A stretch of DNA of 64,000 nucleotides from Nocardioides sp. QY071 (GTDB taxonomy: Bacteria > Actinomycetota > Actinomycetes > Propionibacteriales > Nocardioidaceae): the NCBI RefSeq assembly GCF_029961765.1, contig NZ_CP124681.1, positions 4,154,001 to 4,218,000 on the forward strand. The letters are read 5' to 3'. Positions 18,998 through 26,883 of this stretch are shown here, piece after piece. Position 1 is the first letter of the stretch. Every line of letters starts with the position of its first letter. The position numbers and the translations under genes were made by a program. The notes under the pieces were generated by a model. The model did no database searches, was not told where the DNA came from, and saw only the letters and a program-made list of their open reading frames with translations.

Positions 18998-19963
18998 TCA
19001 GGTCAGGTTGGGCAGGAGCCGCATCACTCCGTCGGTCGTCACCCATGCCAGGGCGATCGCGAGGGGGGTCGCAACCACCCACACGTGCACCAGCGACCAT
19101 CTCTGACGGGCGGCGATGACCCCGAGCGTCAACGCCAGGAGCAGCGCGAGATCGAGGGCCAGCAGGGGCAGCACCCCTGTGTCGGTGCCCATCGGCTTCT
19201 CCGGTTCGGGGACCGTCGGCGGCAGGCCGGACGGTGCGGGGAACGCCGAGTCCGCCTCGGCGTCGACGTAGAGGGCCTCGCCCGGCGCGATCGCGCGCAG
19301 CCGGCCGTGGCCCTCGGCGGTGACCAGCGTGAGTCGCGCCCGGCCGGCCGCGAGCGGCTGGGGCAGCGGGTCTCCGCTGCGGCGCACGGTCGTGACCGTG
19401 AACGCCACCCGGCCCTGGGCGACGGTCACCTCGATCCGGTCGCCGGGCTCGAGCCGGTCGAGGTCGCGGAACGGGCTGCCGTACGTCGCGGCGCGGCCGA
19501 ACACCACGGAGGCGCCGGCCTGGCCGGGCAGCACGGTGTTGCGCAGGTGGCCGGGCCCGGCGAGGAGGTCACCGGACGCGGTGCCCTCGACGACGACCTG
19601 CTGCAGGCCCAGCCGCGGGACCTGGATCAGCGCGACCGGTGCGCCCGGCTCGGTGACCGGCCCCACGCTCGCGGTCGCGGCGGCGACCTCGGCCCGGAAC
19701 TCGTCGTACAGCAGTGCCTGGCTGCGCTCCTGGGCGACCCCGCCGAGGACGAGCAGCTGCAGCGCCATCCACAGCGTGACGAGTGCGGCCATGGTGGCCG
19801 AGGTGCTGATGACCGTGCTGGCGGTCTCGGCCCGGCTGGGCGGCCCGTCCTGCCGGGACGGGCGCGGGGCGCGCCGCTGCGGGCGGCGCCGGGGGCGCGC
19901 CCCGCTCTCCCGCGGCACGGTCTGCTCGCTCGCCGCGACCGGCGACTCCTCCAGCGTCGTCAT
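18998..19963 (-). CDS. Sortase-fold membrane protein lacking the catalytic His and Cys
   Basis: The 321-aa protein has a basic N-terminus, a membrane segment (~48-74), a sortase-like barrel and two C-terminal membrane segments (~265-318). The barrel follows class E-type sortases: IQVPRLGLQQVVVEGT, GPGHLRNTVLPGQAG, ATYGSPFRDLDRLEPGD and RLTLVTAEG. Where active enzymes have Gly-His-Arg before the TYG motif this one has Gly-Arg-Ala (~156), and the catalytic Thr-Cys is Thr-Ala (~215). It therefore cannot do cysteine transpeptidation and is probably a structural or binding partner. ATG 19963 overlaps the stop of the 859-aa gene (ATGA) and follows GGAG. Its place inside the pst operon links it to the anchored binding proteins. 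Confidence 0.82.
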   Translation of the reverse strand: MTTLEESPVAASEQTVPRESGARPRRRPQRRAPRPSRQDGPPSRAETASTVISTSATMAALVTLWMALQLLVLGGVAQERSQALLYDEFRAEVAAATASVGPVTEPGAPVALIQVPRLGLQQVVVEGTASGDLLAGPGHLRNTVLPGQAGASVVFGRAATYGSPFRDLDRLEPGDRIEVTVAQGRVAFTVTTVRRSGDPLPQPLAAGRARLTLVTAEGHGRLRAIAPGEALYVDAEADSAFPAPSGLPPTVPEPEKPMGTDTGVLPLLALDLALLLALTLGVIAARQRWSLVHVWVVATPLAIALAWVTTDGVMRLLPNLT

Positions 19964-22539
19964 CGACGGCTCCGGACCTGGACGACCCGCGACACGGCGC
20001 TGACGACCGTGAACACCAGGCCCAGCAGGAGCAGCACCGGCAGCAGCCGGCCACTCCACTCGGAGGACACCGCGTGAGTCGGGGGCATGGTGACGGCGCC
20101 GGGGGCCGCCGCTGCCGGACCTGCGGCGGGCGCGGCGGCGACGGGCTCCCCGGCGGGCGCGGCGGCCGCCGTCCCCGGGTTCACGGTCGCGGGACCGGCC
20201 TCGGCCGGCGCCGCGGCCGGCACCTTCTGCCTCTCGATCGCCCGGGCGACGCGCTGGGCCCGCGTGTAGAGCGCGCGGGTGGCGCCGGTGTCGCGGATCG
20301 GCACGAAGCCGCCCGGCAGCTCGCCGTTGCCGCTCCCGGCCCGCTGGCCCTCCGTCGTGGCGATCCGGATGAACTGCGCGACCTTGCCGGCGTCCTCCGG
20401 GGCGAGGTTCCGCAGCCGGGCCGCGGTGTAGACGACCATCGTGCCCGGGTAGGCGTTGCCCGCCTTGCGCAGCTTCGCCATGTCCATCTCGAACGGGCCG
20501 CGCCTGCCCTCGGGCCTGGCGAGCTTGACCGCTGCCGTCAACGAGTCGACCGACGGTATGACATACCGGCCCGGCCGGGTCTCCAGGCCCGCGGTGCGCA
20601 GGCCGTAGCGCTGGGCGTCACCGAGGCTGACGATGCCGAGCATGAAGCGGTCGCCGTAGTGCTGCCGCTCGGTCCGCCCGAGCTTGTAGATCGGCGGCGT
20701 GACGCTGAGGTCGGTGTCGCAGCGGGTCTGCACGTTCGGCCACGCGTCCAGCAGCGCCTCGGCGATCTTGCGCATCGTCGAGACCGGGGCGGCGAGGTCG
20801 TTGAAGTACGTCGACGGGTTGTTCGCCTTGCAGTCGGTGCCGCCCTTGGGGATGTAGCCGTCGAGCAGCGGCCACTCGTCGCGGGGCAGCTTGATCTTGC
20901 GGTACGACGGGTTGACCCGCATGCCCCACGGGTCCGGCTTGCCCTTGACGAAGTCCGTCGCCGCCTTGTCACTGGCGATGTAGTCGGTGAGCCGGCGGAT
21001 GACGTCGGAGGAGTTGGACAGCGACAGCAGCGCGGCTCCGGCCTCCTGGGCCTCCTGCGACAGGCCGGGGTTGAGCGCGACGAACTCCGGGTCCTTCATG
21101 ATCGCCCAGGGGTTCTGCTCCATCCCCGGGTGCCCCGCTCCGAAGCTCGATCCCGTGTAGGACTGGGTGAGCAGCTTGGCGAGCAGCCGGGCGTTGAGCC
21201 GGAGGTCGGCGTACTCACCCGCGTTGCCGGGCCGGTCGATGATGTAGCCGATGCCGAAGCCGGTGAGGGCCGTCGGCGCGTAGCCGACGGGATCGCCCTC
21301 CGTCTCGTACTCGGAGGAGACCAGTGCTGCCGCGCCGCCGCCCGAGGACATCAGCGAGAACCCCGCCTGGTCGGGCATCTGGTTGTGCTGGAACTTGAAC
21401 CGCGACTTGTTCAGGCAGTACGCCGGAGCCCACTGCAGGGCGGCCTGCGCGAGCAGCTCGGAGCCGTAGAAGCCGGTCGGTGCCCGCGGGTCGAGGATGT
21501 CGCAGGTGTCCGGCGGGTCACCGAAGGTCACCGGGATCACGAAGCGGTTGCGCCAGTTGGACTGGGCCCACCACAGCATCGGCGAGACCGCCTGGTCGAC
21601 GCCGACGTTGGTGACGTTGCTGGAGCCGGGAGCGAACTGGCCGGTGCGCCGGCAGGACTTCTCGACGACGCTCAGGTCGCGCTCGTCGGCGGTGGAGCCG
21701 GCCTCGCAGCTGATCCCGACGATCGGGATGACGACGATCGAGCAGGCCACCGACTTGCTGCAGCCGAGGGACTCGTTCTCGACGTCGGTGCGCACCTCGA
21801 ACTGGACCGAGCCCTTGCCGTCGGCGTCGGTGTACGCCGCGATCTCGTTGGCGGGCAGTGCCGCGTCCGCCGCCGCCTCGGGCGGCATCGTCTTGGCGTC
21901 GCACGCCGCGAAGACCTGCCCCTTGGCGCTCACGAACGGCACCAGCCGCGTGTAGAGCAGGCCGGTGCGGTCGATGGTCGGGCACGCGTCGGCACCCGGG
22001 ACGTCGCCCTTGCTGCTGGTCACCTTCTCGGTGTCGGACGCGAGGGCGTAGAGGTCCTCGGTCCAGGTCGCGTCGCTGGCCGACTTCGAGACCTGCGAGC
22101 GCTGGCCGAAGGACGACGTCCAGCAGGTCTCCGGCCTCACCTCGGCGCCGGTCCCCCGGCACTGCAGGACCACGACCGGGTACTCCTGGTTCATGCCGCC
22201 CGGGCCGAAGGGGTCGTTGGCCCGCCCGCCACTGGGCTGGGCACCGCTCCAGGTGATGCCCACCCGCTCCCGCCCGCGCAGGTTGCGCGTGTGGTCGGCG
22301 CTGACGGTGACCTGCCAGGGCTTGCCGGTGTTCGGGTCGGAGATCTCGGTCGACGAGCCGTCCGCGGCGACGAGCTCGCGCTCCATCGCTTGAGTGCTGC
22401 TCCATGCGTCACCGGCGCCGGCCGCGCGCGGCGTCACGGGCTGGGGCCGGTCGGCGGCGGCCGGGGCGGTGACGCCCGTCGCGGCGCTGGCGGCGACGAC
22501 GAGCCCGACGAGGGCGAGCCGGGGGCTGCGCCGCCTCAT
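19960..22539 (-). CDS. Large exported, C-terminally anchored PstS-related protein (859 aa)
   Basis: A signal peptide (cleavage near APAAA-D) is followed by a ~730-residue extracellular part, an Ala/Pro-rich linker, and one C-terminal membrane segment with a basic RSRR end (ATHAVSSEW then RLLPVLLLLGLVFTVVSAV). Paired cysteines suggest disulfides. The section GFGIGYIIDRPGNAGEYADLRLNARLLAKLLTQSYTG resembles the hinge region of PstS-like proteins but is much expanded. Both ends overlap neighbours by 4 bp (ATGA with pstS and with the sortase-like gene), so all three are made together. It may be a wall-spanning receptor or scaffold feeding phosphate or phosphopolymers to PstCA. No enzyme motif is visible. 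Confidence 0.75.
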   Translation of the reverse strand: MRRRSPRLALVGLVVAASAATGVTAPAAADRPQPVTPRAAGAGDAWSSTQAMERELVAADGSSTEISDPNTGKPWQVTVSADHTRNLRGRERVGITWSGAQPSGGRANDPFGPGGMNQEYPVVVLQCRGTGAEVRPETCWTSSFGQRSQVSKSASDATWTEDLYALASDTEKVTSSKGDVPGADACPTIDRTGLLYTRLVPFVSAKGQVFAACDAKTMPPEAAADAALPANEIAAYTDADGKGSVQFEVRTDVENESLGCSKSVACSIVVIPIVGISCEAGSTADERDLSVVEKSCRRTGQFAPGSSNVTNVGVDQAVSPMLWWAQSNWRNRFVIPVTFGDPPDTCDILDPRAPTGFYGSELLAQAALQWAPAYCLNKSRFKFQHNQMPDQAGFSLMSSGGGAAALVSSEYETEGDPVGYAPTALTGFGIGYIIDRPGNAGEYADLRLNARLLAKLLTQSYTGSSFGAGHPGMEQNPWAIMKDPEFVALNPGLSQEAQEAGAALLSLSNSSDVIRRLTDYIASDKAATDFVKGKPDPWGMRVNPSYRKIKLPRDEWPLLDGYIPKGGTDCKANNPSTYFNDLAAPVSTMRKIAEALLDAWPNVQTRCDTDLSVTPPIYKLGRTERQHYGDRFMLGIVSLGDAQRYGLRTAGLETRPGRYVIPSVDSLTAAVKLARPEGRRGPFEMDMAKLRKAGNAYPGTMVVYTAARLRNLAPEDAGKVAQFIRIATTEGQRAGSGNGELPGGFVPIRDTGATRALYTRAQRVARAIERQKVPAAAPAEAGPATVNPGTAAAAPAGEPVAAAPAAGPAAAAPGAVTMPPTHAVSSEWSGRLLPVLLLLGLVFTVVSAVSRVVQVRSRR

Positions 22540-24128
22540 CGCGACGTCCCCCCGGCGGCCAGCCGGCGCCGGAACATCGCGGCCAGCAGGCCGGGCAGCA
22601 GCACCAGGGCGAGCAGCTCCAGCACCACGACCCAGCCGAAGGGCCGGCGGTCACCGGCCCGCTCAGCTGACAGCGTGTCGGGCGAGGCCGTCACGGGCTG
22701 GCTGGTGGCGGCCACCGGTGTGGTGCCGTCGGTGGCGACCGGTACCTCCTGGCCGGTGACCGGATCGACGGCTGCCGGCGGTGCGGCGCCGGCGGCGGGC
22801 GCCGTACCTCCCGCGGCCGCGGCCTGCTCGTCGGTGGCGGGCTTGCCGGTGCCGGTGTCGTAGCCGCACGGACCGGCGCCGTCCTTGTCGCACTCCGGCG
22901 GCTTGGGCGCCTTCTCCGCCAGCAGGTTCTTGTCGAGGTTCTTGCCGTCGAAGGTGGGGTTGTTGCAGCTCTTGACGTCGCGGTCGGTCAGCTCGACGGC
23001 CGGGTCGGCCGCCTTCAGCTTCGCGATCTGGTCGAACCCGGCCTGGACCAGGTTGAGCGGCAGCGAGGAGTAGCCGTACGCGCCCGCCTTCGTCTGCCCG
23101 GTGCACAGCGAGTAGTACATGAAGTCGGCGAGGGTCTGCCGCTTGGCCGTCGACATCCGCTGGTCACCGGCACCGGTGGGCAGCAGCATGTACGAGTACG
23201 ACGAGATCGGGTAGGACCGCGGGTCGTTGTGGGTGTAGACCCCGTCGAGGTTCTGCGTCAGGTACAGCGGCGACGTCGTGTCCATGTTGATCTTGGCCTG
23301 CGTCAGTGCCACCGCGGTGTTGAACTGCGTGGGCTCGACGTAGTAGCCGGCCGCGTTCCTCACCTTCACCACCGGGTAGTGGGCGTTGATCGCGTAGGAG
23401 TACTCGACGTACCCGATCATCCCGTTGCCCGAGAAGCCCTTGATCGTGTTCATCACCTGGTCGGAGCCGGCCTGGCTGACCATCCGGCTGCCCGACTTCT
23501 TGGGGTAGTACGACGTCAGCCCGGCCCGGCCGAAGTAGGCCCGCCAGATGCTGGGGTACTGCTTGTCCATCCAGGTGGTGAACTGTGCCGTCGTACCGGA
23601 TCCGTCGGAGCGGACCACGGGGATGATCGGCAGGGCCGGGAACTTGCGGCCGTTGTTGTCCTTGGCGATCGCCGGGTCGTTCCAGTTGGTGATCTGGTTG
23701 GTGAAGATCTTGGCCAGCGTCTCCCCCGACAGGCGCAGGTTCTTGACCTGCTCGTTGCCGATCTTGAGCTGGTAGGTGAAGGCGGTGCCACCGGCCACGA
23801 TGGGCAGGTAGGCGTACTGCCGGCCCTGGCTGGTGTCGGCCTGGCCCTGCTCGTCGGTGCCCTGGTACGGGATCTCGGAGATCGCGAAGTCGACGCTGTT
23901 GTTGGCGAAGTCCTTGCGGCCCTTGGTCGAGCCGCCGCCGGTGTAGACGACCTTCATGCCGTTGGCGTTCACGTCGGCGATCCACTGCTGGACGATGAGC
24001 TCCGACCAGGTCGAGCCGGTGCCCTCGATCTGGGCGTACGGCACGGCACCCCACGCCGCCAGGGGCAGGCTGATGCCGCAGATCATGGCGAGCAGGGTGG
24101 CCGTCAGGGCGCGTCCTCGGCGCTTCAC
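22536..24128 (-). CDS. pstS: Phosphate-binding protein PstS with C-terminal membrane anchor
   Basis: The 530-aa protein has an N-terminal signal (LLAMICGISLPLAAWGA) without lipobox Cys, then a complete PstS domain (~35-390): IEGTGSTWSELIVQQW, TGGGSTKGRKDF, VDFAISEIPYQG and RSDGSGTTAQFTTW, the last being the phosphate-binding loop. A Pro/Ala/Thr-rich linker (~430-490) leads to a membrane helix (WVVVLELLALVLLPGLLAAMF) and a short basic tail. Most Gram-positive PstS proteins are lipoproteins; here anchoring is by a C-terminal helix instead. It starts 13 nt after pstA and overlaps the next gene by 4 bp. Phosphate is the expected ligand. Confidence 0.92.
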   Translation of the reverse strand: MKRRGRALTATLLAMICGISLPLAAWGAVPYAQIEGTGSTWSELIVQQWIADVNANGMKVVYTGGGSTKGRKDFANNSVDFAISEIPYQGTDEQGQADTSQGRQYAYLPIVAGGTAFTYQLKIGNEQVKNLRLSGETLAKIFTNQITNWNDPAIAKDNNGRKFPALPIIPVVRSDGSGTTAQFTTWMDKQYPSIWRAYFGRAGLTSYYPKKSGSRMVSQAGSDQVMNTIKGFSGNGMIGYVEYSYAINAHYPVVKVRNAAGYYVEPTQFNTAVALTQAKINMDTTSPLYLTQNLDGVYTHNDPRSYPISSYSYMLLPTGAGDQRMSTAKRQTLADFMYYSLCTGQTKAGAYGYSSLPLNLVQAGFDQIAKLKAADPAVELTDRDVKSCNNPTFDGKNLDKNLLAEKAPKPPECDKDGAGPCGYDTGTGKPATDEQAAAAGGTAPAAGAAPPAAVDPVTGQEVPVATDGTTPVAATSQPVTASPDTLSAERAGDRRPFGWVVVLELLALVLLPGLLAAMFRRRLAAGGTSR

Positions 24129-24141
24129 GAGCTGGTCTCCT

Positions 24142-25299
24142 TCATGGCAGGGGCTTCATGGCACGGGGCCGGGTGGTCTTCCTCGCCCTCCTCGGGCGGG
24201 CCACGACCCGCGCGAGGACGAAGAGGAACAGCACGAGCGCGAGCAGGACGGTGGCGGCCGCGAAGGCGCGAGTGATCGCCTGCGGCTCGCCGCTGCGGAC
24301 GGTCGTGTAGATGTAGAGCGGCAGCGAGTTCATGACGCCGTCGGTGGGTCCGACGACCATGAACGCGGCGGCGCCGGAGGTCAGCAGCACGGGCGAGGTC
24401 TCCCCCACCCCGCGGGCGACACCGAGGATGACGGCGGTCGCGAGGCCCGGCCGGGCCGTCGGCAGCACGACGTGCCACACGGTCCGCCACCGGCTGGCAC
24501 CGAGGGCGAGCCCGGCCTCGCGCAGGTTGCCGGGCACGACGCGCAGCACCACGTCGGCGGCCCGGGCGACGATCGGCAGCATCATCACGGCGAGGGCGAG
24601 CGCGGCGGCCAACCCGGAGCGCGGCCAGCCCGCGACCACGATCACCGTCGTGTAGACGAACAGTCCGGCGACCACCGACGGCAGCGCCGTCATCGCCTCG
24701 ACGATCGTGCGTACCAGGCCGGCGAACCGGCCCCCGACCTCGGTCATGAAGATCGCGGTGCCGATGCCGAGCGGCAGCACGATGACCAGCGCGATGCCGA
24801 TCTCGATGACCGAGCCGACGGTCGCGTGGGCGATGCCGCCCATGTCGAAGGGGTCCTTGGGGCCGACGCCGGCCATGTCGTCGACGAAGAAGTTGGCGTG
24901 CAGCAGCGGCCGCCAGCCGCGCAGCACGATGAACGACAGCGTGCTCACCAGGGCCGCGCCGACGACCAGGGCACCGCCGGTGACGACGGACGCCACGAGC
25001 CGGTCGCGCACCTCGACCATCGACACGGTCAGTGCCGAGAGGACCGCGGTGACGGCAAGCCCGAGGACGAACCAGACGACGAGGAACCAGGCCGGCCCGG
25101 GGAGCGGCAGCAGTCGCTGGGTGACCAACCAGGCCATCCCCAGCGCCGAGGCCCAGGCGCCCCAGCGCACGAACCTCTCGTCGGCGGTGGGCCGGCCGAG
25201 GGAGGGGCGAGGTACGGCGGGAGCCGCGTCGTCGTCGTACTTGGGCAGGACGGTCGCACGCTGCGGCCGGACCGGCGAGGTCGTGGGAGCCGTGGTCAT
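24142..25299 (-). CDS. pstA: Phosphate ABC transporter permease PstA
   Basis: The 385-aa protein has a cytoplasmic N-terminus and an extra pair of membrane segments (~50-110) before the six-helix PstA core. The ATPase-docking EAA loop reads NLREAGLALGASRWRTVWHVVLP (quoted in part) and the family motif TALPSVVAGLFVY is present. Together with PstC it forms the phosphate channel. ATG 25299 is 1 nt from the pstC stop, showing tight coupling. The longer N-terminal region is common in actinobacterial PstA proteins. The C-terminal tail is basic. Confidence 0.94.
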   Translation of the reverse strand: MTTAPTTSPVRPQRATVLPKYDDDAAPAVPRPSLGRPTADERFVRWGAWASALGMAWLVTQRLLPLPGPAWFLVVWFVLGLAVTAVLSALTVSMVEVRDRLVASVVTGGALVVGAALVSTLSFIVLRGWRPLLHANFFVDDMAGVGPKDPFDMGGIAHATVGSVIEIGIALVIVLPLGIGTAIFMTEVGGRFAGLVRTIVEAMTALPSVVAGLFVYTTVIVVAGWPRSGLAAALALAVMMLPIVARAADVVLRVVPGNLREAGLALGASRWRTVWHVVLPTARPGLATAVILGVARGVGETSPVLLTSGAAAFMVVGPTDGVMNSLPLYIYTTVRSGEPQAITRAFAAATVLLALVLFLFVLARVVARPRRARKTTRPRAMKPLP

Positions 25300-25300
25300 C

Positions 25301-26314
25301 TCAGGCCTCCGCCCCGGCGCCCGAGCGGCTCCGGCTGACCACGACGGCAGCGAGCGTGTTGACCGCGAGGGTGATGACGAACAGCACGAAGCCGGCCGCC
25401 AGGAGCGCGGAGAGCTGGCTGGCGCTGGCGTCGCCGAAGCGGCCCGCGATCAGCGCGCTGACGCTGTTGGTGCCGATCTCGAGCGGGCGGAGCTTGAGGT
25501 CGAACGACGGCGAGATGATGAGCAGGACCGCGATCGTCTCCCCGAGCGCCCGGCCGAGGGCGAGCATGGTGCCGCCGATGATGCCGCCGCGACCGAAGGG
25601 CAGCACGACGGTGCGGACCATGCCCCAGCGGGTCGCGCCGAGGGCGAGTGCGGCCTCCTTCTCCCCCGGCGGGGTCTGGCTGAACACCTGTCGCATCACG
25701 GCGCAGGCCATCGGCAGCACCATCATCGCCACGGCGATGCCGGCGCAGAACGCGCTCGCGGTGTAGCGGCTGGCGTCCCAGATGGCGGCGTCCGGGTCGG
25801 TGTCCTTGACGTCGAAGACCGGGATCCAGCCCAGGTGACGCTGCAGGAAGGTCGCGAACGCGGCGGCGTGCGGCATCACCAGGAAGAAGCCCCACAGGCC
25901 GTAGACGATCGACGGGATCGCGGCCATCAGGTCGACGAGGGAGACCAGGACGGAGCGGATCGACGCGGGCGCGTACTCCGAGATGTACAGCGCCGTGCTC
26001 AACGCCAGCGGGAACGCGATCACCATGGCGACCAGCGCGATCTGCACTGTGCCCGCCAGCACCGCGGCGATGCCGAGGACGTCGGCCTCGGGCAGCCAGT
26101 CGGACTCGGTGAAGAACCGCCACCCGTAGCGGTGCAGCGTGGGAAACGCCTGCCAGCCGAGAAACAGCCCGACCCCGCCCGTGATCACCAGCACCGAGGC
26201 GCCGATCGTCCGGGACACGTTGACGAACACCGCGTCGGCACCGGTGGCCTTGCGGGAGATCCGGCGCGGCTGCACGTCGGGCGCGCTCGGATCGACGAGG
26301 GGCAGGCTGGTCAC
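25301..26314 (-). CDS. pstC: Phosphate ABC transporter permease PstC
   Basis: The 337-aa membrane protein has the PstC layout: membrane helix, periplasmic domain with ESDWLPEADVLG, and the binding-protein-dependent transport domain. AAIPSIVYGLWGFF and the EAA loop KEAALALGATRWGMVRTVVLP (in part) are diagnostic. GTG 26314 is preceded by AAGGA and is the first gene of the pst transcript. A long leader of more than 60 nt carries a GC hairpin (arms ACCACCG and CGGTGGT at 26374-26396), and a PHO-box-like repeat lies ~100 bp upstream, consistent with phosphate starvation control by a PhoP-type regulator. Confidence 0.94.
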   Translation of the reverse strand: MTSLPLVDPSAPDVQPRRISRKATGADAVFVNVSRTIGASVLVITGGVGLFLGWQAFPTLHRYGWRFFTESDWLPEADVLGIAAVLAGTVQIALVAMVIAFPLALSTALYISEYAPASIRSVLVSLVDLMAAIPSIVYGLWGFFLVMPHAAAFATFLQRHLGWIPVFDVKDTDPDAAIWDASRYTASAFCAGIAVAMMVLPMACAVMRQVFSQTPPGEKEAALALGATRWGMVRTVVLPFGRGGIIGGTMLALGRALGETIAVLLIISPSFDLKLRPLEIGTNSVSALIAGRFGDASASQLSALLAAGFVLFVITLAVNTLAAVVVSRSRSGAGAEA

Positions 26315-26410
26315 AGTCGTCCTTGGTCGTGGCCACCCCGAGAAGGGCCGTCACGGCAGCGCGGGACCGCGCAACCACCGGAACGTTGACGGTGGTGCGC
26401 GACCAGTGAG

Positions 26411-26437
26411 GGTGACGCCGGTGAACGAGCGTGGAAC
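26411..26437 (-). promoter_or_regulatory. PHO-box-like direct repeat upstream of pstC
   Basis: On the minus strand GTTCCAC (26437-26431) is followed 11 bp later by GTTCACC (26426-26420) and then by GTCACC (26416-26411). The Streptomyces PhoP box is built of 11-bp direct repeats with the core GTTCACC, so two units match in sequence and spacing and a third is degenerate. The site lies 97-123 bp from the pstC start codon. Regulation of the pst operon by phosphate limitation is the natural reading. Confidence 0.6.
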
Positions 26438-26453
26438 GCTGCCGTTGGCTCTG

Positions 26454-26510
26454 GTGAAATCCGCGGCCCCGAACCCAGCGCGACCCGGCTCGGAGTAGCT
26501 CGGATTTCAC
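26454..26510. repeat. Inverted repeat upstream of the PHO box
   Basis: GTGAAATCCG (26454-26463) and CGGATTTCAC (26501-26510) are perfect 10-bp reverse complements separated by 37 bp. The right arm abuts the first 32-bp repeat unit at 26511. It could be a transcription-factor site pair or the edge of the repeat element; no coding frame is evident. Confidence 0.5.
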
Positions 26511-26632
26511 GCCGACCCGGCACAAGGTGTCGCGAGATCGACGCCGACCCGGCACGAAGTGGCGCGAGATCGACGCCGACCCGGCGCAAAGTGGCACGGA
26601 ATCGACGCCGACCCGGCAGAACTTCCCGTCGG
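26511..26632 (+). repeat. Tandem array of 32-bp units, left arm
   Basis: Units begin with GCCGACCCGGC at 26511, 26543, 26575 and 26607 at an exact 32-bp period. The first three are nearly full copies continuing with a variant of GAAGTGGCGCGAGATCGAC; the fourth diverges after GCAGAAC. Units are contiguous without unique spacers. The array faces a second array in the opposite orientation at 26675, so the whole can fold into a long cruciform. Confidence 0.8.
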
Positions 26633-26674
26633 AGGAACGGCAGCGAGACAGTTTCTGCCGGGTGAGTCGATTCC

Positions 26675-26797
26675 GGGAGCCACTACGCGCCGGGTCGGCA
26701 GAGCCTGAGAGCCACTACGCGCCGGGTCCGCGGAGTCTGAGAGCCACTTCGCGCCGGGTCGGCAGAGCCTGAGAGCCACTTGGCGCCGGGTCGGCGC
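26675..26797 (-). repeat. Tandem array of 32-bp units, right arm (inverted relative to the left)
   Basis: Units starting GAGAGCCACTTCGCGCC or close variants begin at 26675, 26707, 26739 and 26771, again at an exact 32-bp period. Their core GCCACTTCGCGCCGGGTCGGC (in part) is the reverse complement of the left array core. The 42-bp centre between arrays (26633-26674) has its own GGCAGAA / TTCTGCC symmetry. A related segment occurs inside the palindromic element at 38753-38859, so this is a dispersed family. Confidence 0.8.
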
Positions 26798-26814
26798 TGG
26801 GCGGGTGGGCCCGG

Positions 26815-26851
26815 AATGTGACCTGTCGCACTCAGTGGGACAGGTCACATT
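26815..26851. promoter_or_regulatory. 37-bp near-perfect palindrome before the livK-like gene
   Basis: AATGTGACCTGTC (26815-26827) and GACAGGTCACATT (26839-26851) are perfect 13-bp arms, and the 11-nt centre itself contains CACT-C-AGTG. It ends 32 bp before the binding-protein ATG at 26884. As DNA it could be an operator for the transporter; as RNA it would form a leader hairpin with a single G-G mismatch. No regulator gene is adjacent to assign it. Confidence 0.6.
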
Positions 26852-26883
26852 CGGCGAAGGTTCCCGCACCTACGTTCCGCGCC

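Noticed and set aside
18998..19963. Functional sortase for LPXTG anchoring
   Set aside because: The catalytic His and Cys are replaced by Arg and Ala, and no LPXTG-type signals are seen in the neighbouring exported proteins.
16348..22863. Long plus-strand frames opposite pstB, the PstS-like genes and the 859-aa gene
   Set aside because: These are codon-bias shadows with repetitive Gly/Arg/Asp composition. The minus strand has signal peptides, domain motifs and overlapping gene starts.
26511..26797. CRISPR array
   Set aside because: Units are contiguous at 32 bp without unique spacers, they invert midway, and no cas genes are present.
26507..26869. Small open frames across the 32-bp repeats
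   Set aside because: The peptides merely reflect the repeat period and change with each unit in all frames; there is no ribosome binding site or plausible product.
26818..26883. N-terminal extension of the Liv binding protein from ATG 26818
   Set aside because: It would translate the palindrome and put 22 residues before the signal peptide, hiding the lipobox signal.
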